64,000 nt of DNA, taken from the NCBI RefSeq assembly GCF_001310225.1, contig NZ_CP012898.1, positions 1,364,001 to 1,428,000 of the forward strand, written 5' to 3'. The position numbers and the translations under genes were made by a program. The notes below the pieces were generated by a model. The model was not told the origin of the DNA and searched no databases. It saw only the letters and a list, made by a program, of their open reading frames with translations. Position 1 is the first letter of the stretch. Each line of letters begins with the position of its first letter. Source of the DNA: Pseudalgibacter alginicilyticus. GTDB taxonomy: Bacteria; Bacteroidota; Bacteroidia; Flavobacteriales; Flavobacteriaceae. Shown here piece after piece: positions 42,497 through 50,548 of the stretch.

Positions 42497-43828
42497 TTAT
42501 GCATTATGTAAAACATCATCTACTGTTTCGTGTTTTCTAAACACTCTAAATCCATACCAAGCAATATATAAAAAACATAATAACGGCAATATGAATGAGA
42601 AATTCACTTCTGAGACCCCCATTATTTTTGTGTCTGCTACACCATTTCCACCCACATCAATAATCATTCCTTGAAGTTTAGGCATTAAAGCGCCACCTAC
42701 AATTGCCATTACTAAACCTGCAGACCCAACTTTTGATTGTTCCTCTGTTAAATCCCCCAAAGCAATACCATATATAGTTGGAAACATTAAGGACATAAAA
42801 AATGAAATGGCCACCAAACAATACAATCCGCCAATACCTTGAATGAACATCGTTCCTAAAGCAGAAGCAACGGTTGCCAAAGCAAAAGACATCAATAATT
42901 TCCCTGAACTTAAAAAACGTAATAAATAGGTTCCAAAAGCCCGCCCCACTGTAAATAAAATAAAAGCTACTAATTGATAGTAGCCTGCTGTAACACTATC
43001 AACCCCTATGCCTTCAGCATATTGATAAATATAAGTCCAGCACATAATTTGACCTCCCACATATAAAATCTGAGCTACAACTCCTAAAACATATTTATTG
43101 TTTTTTGCTAAAATAGCAAAGGTATCTCCTATACTTGGCATTTCACCTTCATCTTTAGACTGAGGCATTTTACTAACTAAAAACAATACAAATACCCCTA
43201 TTAATACCAAACCTAAAATCACATACGGATTTCGAATCACCATTAAATCTGTTGTTTTTATTAAAATTTTTGAAGCTTCATCTAAAGCACTAAAATCTTC
43301 TATATCATCAGACTTTAAATTCTTTAAAACAAATTGCTGAGCAACAATCAGCCCAATAATCAACCCAACAGGATTAAATGCTTGTGCTAAATTCAAACGC
43401 TGGGTAGCAGTTTCTTTAGCTCCCATCGCTAAAATATAAGGGTTTGCTGCTGTTTCTAAAAATGCTAAACCAAACGTTAAAACATACAATCCAATACAAA
43501 AAAACATAAAACTTTCAGACTGAGCCGCAGGATAGAATAAAAGTGCTCCTGTAGCATATAATCCAAGCCCTATTAAAATACCAACTTTATAAGAAAACTT
43601 TCTCATAAATAATGCTGCAGGCAAAGCCATACAAAAATAACCGCCATAAAAGGCCATTTGAACCCAAGCAGCTTCAGAGTTAGAAAGCTCAAGAACTTTT
43701 TTAAAAGCCTGTACCATAGGGTCTGTTACAGCATTTGCAAATCCCCAAAGGGCAAATAATGAGGTTACTAATATAAATGGCATTAGCACCTTTTTTGAAA
43801 CTACTTGTATTGTTGGTGTGTTTTTCAT
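42497..43828 (-). CDS. fucP: L-fucose:H+ symporter FucP
   Basis: A 443-residue MFS permease of the FucP family, importing L-fucose by proton symport. Signature segments are FALWGFANAVTDPMVQAFK near residue 22, AFYGGYFCMALPAALFMRKFSYKVG near 60, GLAFLETAANPYILAMG near 121 and NLAQAFNPVGLIIG near 145. Twelve helices are visible with a longer central loop near 185-235. FucP relatives can also transport other sugars, but the enzyme context favours fucose. 6 bases separate it from the mutarotase gene. Confidence 0.92.
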   Translation of the reverse strand: MKNTPTIQVVSKKVLMPFILVTSLFALWGFANAVTDPMVQAFKKVLELSNSEAAWVQMAFYGGYFCMALPAALFMRKFSYKVGILIGLGLYATGALLFYPAAQSESFMFFCIGLYVLTFGLAFLETAANPYILAMGAKETATQRLNLAQAFNPVGLIIGLIVAQQFVLKNLKSDDIEDFSALDEASKILIKTTDLMVIRNPYVILGLVLIGVFVLFLVSKMPQSKDEGEMPSIGDTFAILAKNNKYVLGVVAQILYVGGQIMCWTYIYQYAEGIGVDSVTAGYYQLVAFILFTVGRAFGTYLLRFLSSGKLLMSFALATVASALGTMFIQGIGGLYCLVAISFFMSLMFPTIYGIALGDLTEEQSKVGSAGLVMAIVGGALMPKLQGMIIDVGGNGVADTKIMGVSEVNFSFILPLLCFLYIAWYGFRVFRKHETVDDVLHNA

Positions 43829-43862
43829 TTTAATTTAGTTGGTTGTATATATAAAAATTGTG

Positions 43863-44651
43863 TTAACGTGTTTCAATTGATCTGTCTAAATGTGTATAAC
43901 CACCATCTACATACAATAATTGACCTGTTGTATGTCCAGACTTACTCGACAGTAAAAATATTACGGCGTCTCCTATTTCCTCTGCTGTAGTCATACGATT
44001 TTCAAAAGGGATATTTAATGTGATTGCTGCCAACTTTTCTTCTTTATTTGGAAATGTACTAATCCATTTTTCATATAAAGGTGTATAACATTCGGCTACA
44101 ATTAGTGCATTTACACGAATACTATATGGTAGTAACTCCACAGCCCATTCTCTGGTTAAAGCATTACGTCCACCATTTGATGCCGCATAACCAGAAGTAC
44201 CTCCTTGACCAGTATCTGCAGTTTTAGAACCAATATTCACAATGGCTCCTTTGCTTTTCTTTAGCTCAGGCAGCGTATAATGAGCCATTAAATAATAATG
44301 AACTAAATTCCGCTTTAAAGAATGCATAAAACCATCATAATCGCCACTTTCTAATCCAACCCCATCATTAGCACCTGCATTATTAACAAGTCCATCAATG
44401 CGACCGTATTTTTCAACAACAGCATTTACAGCGTTTTTGCATTGTTCTGGATCAGTAAGCTCTGCCAATGCATAAAATACTTCATGACCATTTGCTTTAA
44501 ACTCCTTAACAACTTCCGAAACACTGGCCTTATTTCTAGTAATAATAACGGGAATAGCATTCTCTCTTATTAAAGATTCAACAATTCCTAATCCTATACC
44601 CTTTGATCCTCCTGTAACTATTACTACTTTATCTTGTAACTGTAAATCCAT
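43863..44651 (-). CDS. SDR, probable L-fucose dehydrogenase
   Basis: A 262-residue SDR thought to oxidise L-fucose to fuconolactone, by analogy with FucX-type enzymes in fuc loci. Cofactor motif VTGGSKGIGLGIV at 12-24, NNAGAND near 91, Ser142 in NIGSKTAD. The catalytic YxxxK is altered: the sequence reads SGYAASNGGRNAL with Y155 and N159 in the Lys position. The DNA clearly encodes Asn (AAT). An arginine (R163) follows. Either another residue replaces the Lys or activity differs. Second of two SDRs in the operon. Confidence 0.82.
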   Translation of the reverse strand: MDLQLQDKVVIVTGGSKGIGLGIVESLIRENAIPVIITRNKASVSEVVKEFKANGHEVFYALAELTDPEQCKNAVNAVVEKYGRIDGLVNNAGANDGVGLESGDYDGFMHSLKRNLVHYYLMAHYTLPELKKSKGAIVNIGSKTADTGQGGTSGYAASNGGRNALTREWAVELLPYSIRVNALIVAECYTPLYEKWISTFPNKEEKLAAITLNIPFENRMTTAEEIGDAVIFLLSSKSGHTTGQLLYVDGGYTHLDRSIETR

Positions 44652-44659
44652 TTTTAAAT

Positions 44660-45493
44660 TTATATATTTAAATTATACACCTGCACGGCATTTTCACTCA
44701 TTACCTTTTCTATATCTTCTTTTGAAAAACCTCCGAAATAATTTGTAATTATCTGCAAAACTTCTTGATACTGTCCAGCAAGTAAACATACTGGCCAATC
44801 TGAACCAAACATTATTCTTTTAACTCCAAAAGCCTCAACAATAGTGTCCAAAAAAGGTATAAATATTGATTCATTCCACTGAAAATTACTCGTTTCAGTA
44901 ACTAATCCAGATATTTTGCAAGATACGTTTTTATATGCTGCTAATATCTGAATATTTTTTTTCCATTCGGCATCAATACCTTCTGATATTTTAGGTTTAG
45001 CAATATGATCTAAAATAAATTTTTGATGGGGAAACTTTTCAACCAAAGCAATAGCTTGTTTCAATTGATGTTGATGAATTAAAATATCATATGTTAAACC
45101 AAACTGCTCTAATTTTCTTATACCGTTCAAAAATTCTGGCCTTAGCATAAACGCATCGTCAGTTTCTCCTTGAACAATATGTCTAACCCCCTTAAAGTTT
45201 TTGTTTTTTGAAAAATATGCTAACCGCTCTTCAACATTATCAGCTCTTAAGTCTACCCAACCTACAACACCTTTAATAAAAGGATTATCCTGAGCGCATT
45301 GCAAAAGAAATTCTGTTTCTGCTTCAGATTGATCTGCTTGAACAGCAATACAACCGTCAACACTATTCGCCTCTAATATTGGCTTTAAATCTATTGGTAG
45401 AAAATCTTTTCTAATAAGTTGCATAGACTCATCAATCCAGCTATCTCTAACTGGATTATATATCCAAAAATGTTGATGAGCATCAATCTTCAT
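44660..45493 (-). CDS. Amidohydrolase, probable L-fuconolactone hydrolase
   Basis: A 277-residue TIM-barrel amidohydrolase of the PF04909 type. The metal motif is KIDAHQHFWIY (H6, H8), further ligands are in KFILDHIAKPK near residue 165 and the terminal Asp is in MFGSDWPVC near 243. Related enzymes hydrolyse L-fuconolactone or L-rhamnonolactone to the aldonic acid. 2 bases from the FAH gene upstream and 8 from the SDR downstream. Confidence 0.88.
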   Translation of the reverse strand: MKIDAHQHFWIYNPVRDSWIDESMQLIRKDFLPIDLKPILEANSVDGCIAVQADQSEAETEFLLQCAQDNPFIKGVVGWVDLRADNVEERLAYFSKNKNFKGVRHIVQGETDDAFMLRPEFLNGIRKLEQFGLTYDILIHQHQLKQAIALVEKFPHQKFILDHIAKPKISEGIDAEWKKNIQILAAYKNVSCKISGLVTETSNFQWNESIFIPFLDTIVEAFGVKRIMFGSDWPVCLLAGQYQEVLQIITNYFGGFSKEDIEKVMSENAVQVYNLNI

Positions 45494-45495
45494 TA

Positions 45496-46353
45496 CTAAC
45501 CTTGATAGTTTTTACAAACTTGTCTAGATACACCCAAGCCTTCTATACCTAATTCCATAACATCACCTTCTTTTAAATATAAAGGTGGTGTTAACCCTAA
45601 ACCTACTCCAAATGGTGTTCCTGTAGAAATAATATCACCAGGTAATAAAGTCATAAACTGACTAATATGGCTAACAACGTGTTGTACATTAAATATAAAA
45701 TCTGACGTTGAGCTATTTTGCATCATCTTTCCATTTAATTTCAACCATAAGTTTAAATTATTTGGATTTGGAATTTCATCTTTAGTTGCAATAAAAGGTC
45801 CTACTGGCGCAAATGTATCACAGCCTTTCCCTTTACACCATTGTCCTGAACGCTCAATTTGAAAAGCACGTTCACTAACGTCATTATGCAAAACATAACC
45901 TGCCACATGGTCAAAAGCATTAGCTTCTTCAACATAAGATGCTTTTTTTCCAATCACAATGGCTAATTCTACTTCCCAATCTGATTTTGTACTGTTTTTT
46001 GGTATGATAACATCATCATTTGGCCCAACAAGTGCCGTAGTAGATTTAAAAAATAATACTGGTTCTTTAGGAACTTCCATACCTGCTTCAGCAGCATGTT
46101 GCGCATAATTTAAACCAACACATACAATTTTAGAAGGTCTTGTTAAAGGCACTCCTAAACGCACATCATCTGAAACTTTTGGACAACTTGATTGATTTTC
46201 TCCTAACCAAGCACTTAATTTTTCAATACCGTTATTACCAAAAAATTCTTCGTTATAATCTGTACCAAATGCCGAAACATCTAATTTCGTTCCATCTGTT
46301 AATTGCACGCCTGGTTGCTCATTTCCTTCTGCTCCAAATCTTATTAATTTCAT
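45496..46353 (-). CDS. FAH-family hydrolase, probable 2,4-diketo-3-deoxy-L-fuconate hydrolase
   Basis: A 285-residue fumarylacetoacetate-hydrolase family enzyme. In non-phosphorylating deoxyhexose routes such enzymes cleave the 2,4-diketo acid to pyruvate and lactate. Metal-binding acidic residues are in SDWEVELAIVIGK near residue 128 and LHNDVSERAFQ near 155; GLNYAQHAAEAGMEVPKEP (near 80) and STGTPFGVGLG (near 245) are family hallmarks. Its presence beside a second SDR points to the diketo route. Confidence 0.88.
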   Translation of the reverse strand: MKLIRFGAEGNEQPGVQLTDGTKLDVSAFGTDYNEEFFGNNGIEKLSAWLGENQSSCPKVSDDVRLGVPLTRPSKIVCVGLNYAQHAAEAGMEVPKEPVLFFKSTTALVGPNDDVIIPKNSTKSDWEVELAIVIGKKASYVEEANAFDHVAGYVLHNDVSERAFQIERSGQWCKGKGCDTFAPVGPFIATKDEIPNPNNLNLWLKLNGKMMQNSSTSDFIFNVQHVVSHISQFMTLLPGDIISTGTPFGVGLGLTPPLYLKEGDVMELGIEGLGVSRQVCKNYQG

Positions 46354-46386
46354 CTTTATAATATTTAATTTTTTATTATTCTATTT

Positions 46387-47169
46387 TTAATTTCCATTTA
46401 GGGTTACAAAACCACCATCTATAGCATAATTTGAACCTGTAATAAATCCTGCTTCATCAGAGCATAAAAACAAAACCAAATCAGCCATTTCCTGTGGTTT
46501 GCCCATACGACCAATAGGCTGTGTTTGTGATAATTTCTCAAACATTTCTTCCTCTTTTCCTGGGTAGTTATTTTTTATAAAACCATCAACAAAAGGGGTA
46601 TGAACACGACCTGGCGCAATACTATTACAACGAATTCCATCTTTTATAAAATCTTTTGCTATAGAATATGTCATGGTTAAAACGGCTCCTTTAGTCATAG
46701 AGTATGCAAAACGATCATTAATTCCAACCGTTGAGGCTATTGATGCTATATTTAAAATTACACCATTGCCTGTTTGCTTTAAAGATGGCAAACAAGCCTT
46801 AATACAGTTATAAACACCTTTAATATTTACGTTGTATAATCTATCTAAATCAGCTTCTTCTACTCCTTCTATATTTCCAACATGTGCAATACCTGCATTG
46901 TTTATTAGAATATCAATAGGACCATTTTTAGTTATCGCTTCCACAATGGTATTTACATTACTTTGATTAGAAACATCACATTTATGTGCTTCAGCTATCT
47001 CTCCAAAACCTTTAATTTCATCCACTGTTTCATTGGCAGCTTCTAAATTAAAATCTAATATATGAACTTTTGCACCTTGTTTAGCAAATGTTAAAGAAAT
47101 TGCTTTTCCTATACCACTTCCACCTCCTGTTACTAAGGCTACTTTATTTTTTAAACTAAATTTTGTCAT
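46387..47169 (-). CDS. SDR, probable 2-keto-3-deoxy-L-fuconate dehydrogenase
   Basis: A 260-residue classical SDR. The start ATG at 47169 (MTKFSLKNKVALVTGG) is preferred; the longer frame would overlap the dehydratase gene. Cofactor motif VTGGGSGIGKAIS near 14-26, NNAGIAH near 92, Ser in NIASIAS near 142, and intact YSMTK near 157. Asp in HILDFN supports NAD+. Would oxidise the C4 hydroxyl of 2-keto-3-deoxyfuconate to give the FAH substrate. Confidence 0.87.
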   Translation of the reverse strand: MTKFSLKNKVALVTGGGSGIGKAISLTFAKQGAKVHILDFNLEAANETVDEIKGFGEIAEAHKCDVSNQSNVNTIVEAITKNGPIDILINNAGIAHVGNIEGVEEADLDRLYNVNIKGVYNCIKACLPSLKQTGNGVILNIASIASTVGINDRFAYSMTKGAVLTMTYSIAKDFIKDGIRCNSIAPGRVHTPFVDGFIKNNYPGKEEEMFEKLSQTQPIGRMGKPQEMADLVLFLCSDEAGFITGSNYAIDGGFVTLNGN

Positions 47170-47207
47170 CTTAAATCTATTATTTTTTAAATTCTTCAGA
47201 AATTTAT

Positions 47208-48869
47208 TTACAAAGACATACCACGTTTCCAAGGAATAAAATCATCTTGTCTTAATTGTCTTGCTTTAGTTTGCTTACCACTTGCCACTTCAATAATATA
47301 ATCCAACAAAACTTCTCCTGTTTCTGGAATTGAAGTAGTACCTTCAATAATTGCTCCTGCATTAAAATCTATAATATCATTCATCTTTTCATATAGTTTC
47401 GTATTGGATGATACTTTTATCACAGGAGTAATAGGATTTCCTGTTGGAGTTCCTAAACCTGTAGTAAATAAGATAATATTACATCCTGAACCTGCCAAAC
47501 CTGTTGTAGATTCCACATCGTTTCCAGGAGTACACAATAAATTTAAACCAGGTTTTACAACTTGTTCCGTATAATCTAAAACATCTTCTACTGGAGAAGT
47601 TCCTCCTTTTTTGGCTGCACCTGCAGATTTAATAGCATCGGTAATCAAACCATCTTTAATGTTTCCTGGTGAAGGATTCATTGAAAATGCAGCTCCTAAA
47701 GCTTCTGCCTTGGAATTATATGTAGACATTATTGAAGAAAATTTACTGGCTTTCTCTGGATTTGTACATCTGTTTATAAGCTCTTGCTCAACACCATTTA
47801 ATTCTGGAAATTCTGACAATACCGTAGCACCGCCTAAACCAACAATTAAATCAGAAACATAGCCTAAGGTAGGGTTTGCCGAAATACCTGAAAATCCGTC
47901 TGAACCACCACATTCTAATCCAATTACTAATTTAGATAATGGGGCTGGTTTTCGTTCAATTTTATTGGCTTCAATTAAACCAACAAATGTCTTCTTTACT
48001 GCCTCAGCTAATAATTCTTTTTCTGAAATACTTTTTTGCTGTTCTAAAATGTAAACAGGTTTTTGAATGTTAGGTGACATTTTTAAAAGTGCATCTTGTA
48101 AAATACTTGCTTGAGCATGTTGACACCCTAAACTTAAAACAGTAGCACCTGCTACATTTGGGTTATTTATATAACCTGCCAATAAATTGCATAATGCTAT
48201 AGAATCTGAAGTTGCGCCACCACAGCCTCCATCATGGGTTAAGAATTTAACACCATCAACGTTTGGAAACAATGGATTTTTAGAATGGTCTTCTCCATCA
48301 GTTAATATATTTTTTTCTAAAATAGCTTCTGTTGAAACCCCAGAAGTATAGTCGTTAATTAAACCATCAACATCTAAACCTAAGTGTTGTTTTTTTCCAT
48401 AGCCTAATTTTTCAATTAGAGCTTGTTTTAATACCTCAACATTTCTATTTTGACAAAACACCAAAGGAATAACCAACCAATTATTTTCTGTCCCTACTTT
48501 TCCATCAGCTCTATGATAGCCTTCAAAAGTTTTATTTACAAATTTAGAAATATCTGGAGCTTCCCATACTTCTTGTTTATCCGAATCATTTACGCCATAG
48601 GCTTCTGTATCATGAATTAAATTCGTAGTACTTATTAAATCTCCCTTAGCAATTGTTTTTTTTGCTTTACCCACCAAAACACCAAACATATATACAGAAT
48701 CTCCCTCGTTTAAAGATTCTGTTATAAATTTATGTTTAGCTAAAATATCATTCTGAATTTCATATACTTGATTTTCATGAACTATTTGCTCTCCTTTCTT
48801 TAAATCAGTAAGGGCAACAATAACATTATCCTTCGAATGGATTTTCAATACTTTTTGATGTACGCTCAT
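47208..48869 (-). CDS. UxaA-family dehydratase, probable L-fuconate dehydratase
   Basis: A 553-residue altronate/galactarate dehydratase family protein with an N-terminal SAF domain (about residues 5-95) and the large catalytic domain. Typical segments are EGYHRADGKVGTENNWLVIPLVFCQNRNVE near 113, THDGGCGG near 213, VLSLGCQHAQ near 245, ECGGSDGFSGISANP near 320 and FTTGLGTPTGNP near 465. By operon context it dehydrates L-fuconate; the fused UxaA subunits in the C. jejuni fuc locus play that part. It is the first gene of the operon. Altronate remains possible if the pathway is different. Confidence 0.87.
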   Translation of the reverse strand: MSVHQKVLKIHSKDNVIVALTDLKKGEQIVHENQVYEIQNDILAKHKFITESLNEGDSVYMFGVLVGKAKKTIAKGDLISTTNLIHDTEAYGVNDSDKQEVWEAPDISKFVNKTFEGYHRADGKVGTENNWLVIPLVFCQNRNVEVLKQALIEKLGYGKKQHLGLDVDGLINDYTSGVSTEAILEKNILTDGEDHSKNPLFPNVDGVKFLTHDGGCGGATSDSIALCNLLAGYINNPNVAGATVLSLGCQHAQASILQDALLKMSPNIQKPVYILEQQKSISEKELLAEAVKKTFVGLIEANKIERKPAPLSKLVIGLECGGSDGFSGISANPTLGYVSDLIVGLGGATVLSEFPELNGVEQELINRCTNPEKASKFSSIMSTYNSKAEALGAAFSMNPSPGNIKDGLITDAIKSAGAAKKGGTSPVEDVLDYTEQVVKPGLNLLCTPGNDVESTTGLAGSGCNIILFTTGLGTPTGNPITPVIKVSSNTKLYEKMNDIIDFNAGAIIEGTTSIPETGEVLLDYIIEVASGKQTKARQLRQDDFIPWKRGMSL

Positions 48870-49036
48870 TAAATTTTATATTTATATTGATTGCAATACT
48901 AACACAAATGAATCATGGAGTCTTCCTAATATATAACTATAAATAATACTTTTTTTGCTTTGAATTTCAAAATGAAACTATTAAATATATTTATTTTAAT
49001 CTACATTACAGCTTTTTATATCAAACTTATTACTTA

Positions 49037-50500
49037 CTATTGTGTTTGATACAATCCTGTATTACCTTTTTCTAAAAGAGGCATTAATTTAGTTACTATA
49101 TCTTTTTTCTTTTGAGCTATGTTAATAGTTTCATTTGGATCTTTCAAATGATCATATAATTCAATATTAGGTTCCTCCACTCTAAAGTACTTTGTTAAAC
49201 GATATCTTTCGGTGCGAAGCGAAATTCCATCTTTAAAATAACTGTAGGCTGTATTAGTGTGTTTCACTTCTTCACTATTCAACAAACCGTCTAAACTTTC
49301 CCCATCTAAATCATATGGTATCTCAATGTTTGCAAGTTTCATTAAAGTAGGATATAAATCAACTGTTTCTACCACATTATCCAGAACATTTCCTGAAGTT
49401 TTGGCCTTTGGATTTTTTATAATTAACGTGCTTTTTAACGCATTTTCAAATAAAGAATGTTTCCCCCAAATTTGTTGATGTCCTAAATGCCACCCATGAT
49501 CGCCCCAAATAACCACAATAGTATTTTTATCTAACCCTAGAGCCTTAAGCTCATTTAATACCAAACCAATTTGATAGTCTACATAACTGATGCTTGCATA
49601 ATAAGCATGGGTTAACTTTTTAGCATAATCATCAGATATTTGATTCTCTAAATTAGGAATTTCATCTGTTAATTTATAACTATTGAATTCTCCACTATCA
49701 TGTAAACTCTTTAAATTAACATGTTTTGGAATACTTGGATTTTCAGAAATTAAGATAGAACCTCTATCATAAAGATCCCAGTATTTTTTTGGAGCATTAA
49801 AAGGTAAATGAGGTTTAAAAAAACCAACTCCTAAAAAAAATGGTTCTGAACTGTCTTTTAGTTTTTTAAGTGAAGATAAAGCTAATTTTGCAGTTAAACC
49901 ATCTGGATACCCTTCATCACCAACATTGCCAGCTTCGTAGGGTTTTACCTGATTTTTCATACTCTGTCGGTTTTCTCCATTCGCATAAGCAAAAAAAGCA
50001 TTCCAACCTGTTTTCCATTTTCCACTATCAAAAAGAAACTCATCCCAACTAAAAGGCAATTCAAACGTTTCTGAAGGTTTGTCATTATAACCATACACCA
50101 AGCCATCTGCAGAATGGCTGATTTTACCAATACCTACTGTATAATAGCCATGTCTTCTTAAGTGATGTATAAAAGATTCAGGAGTCTCTTCTTCTTTTTT
50201 TGTAGTTGCTACAAGCTCTAAAATGTTGTTCTTAAGTTGTGCACGATTTTTTGGTCTTAATCCCGTTAACATAGATGCTCTTGAGGCTCCACATGTAGGA
50301 ATTTGCACAAAATGATTTGCAAATGCAGTACCCTCAGATGCTAATTTATCTAAGTTTGGCGATTGTACAATGTTATTTCCGTAAACTCCAAGATTGGTAC
50401 TAAGATCATCTACGGCAATAAATAAAATATTTGGAGTCTGCGACTTTGTTTTATAAGAAAACACCAAACTCATTATAAAAACAAATAAAACATTCTTCAT
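49037..50500 (-). CDS. Sulfatase (S1, iduronate-2-sulfatase-like)
   Basis: A 487-residue exported sulfatase. Signal peptide (residues 1-21), then NILFIAVDDLSTNLGVYG with two metal-binding Asp, and the formylglycine site C70 in PTCGASRASMLTGLRP (C-x-A-x-R type). GVGFFKPHLPFNAPKKYWDLYD and GDHGWHLGHQQIWGKHSLFE carry further metal ligands, and a C-terminal subdomain follows. The ATG at 50500 is used (a TTG lies one codon upstream). Last gene of the operon that begins with the esterase at 58521; the sulfated sugar is unknown. Confidence 0.92.
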   Translation of the reverse strand: MKNVLFVFIMSLVFSYKTKSQTPNILFIAVDDLSTNLGVYGNNIVQSPNLDKLASEGTAFANHFVQIPTCGASRASMLTGLRPKNRAQLKNNILELVATTKKEEETPESFIHHLRRHGYYTVGIGKISHSADGLVYGYNDKPSETFELPFSWDEFLFDSGKWKTGWNAFFAYANGENRQSMKNQVKPYEAGNVGDEGYPDGLTAKLALSSLKKLKDSSEPFFLGVGFFKPHLPFNAPKKYWDLYDRGSILISENPSIPKHVNLKSLHDSGEFNSYKLTDEIPNLENQISDDYAKKLTHAYYASISYVDYQIGLVLNELKALGLDKNTIVVIWGDHGWHLGHQQIWGKHSLFENALKSTLIIKNPKAKTSGNVLDNVVETVDLYPTLMKLANIEIPYDLDGESLDGLLNSEEVKHTNTAYSYFKDGISLRTERYRLTKYFRVEEPNIELYDHLKDPNETINIAQKKKDIVTKLMPLLEKGNTGLYQTQ

Positions 50501-50548
50501 CAAACTAAAATACGTATTTATATGTTTACCAAAAAAATATATAAACGA

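Noticed and set aside
47170-47232. Longer start for the second SDR of the fucose operon
   Set aside because: It would overlap the dehydratase gene and add 21 residues before the standard SDR start.
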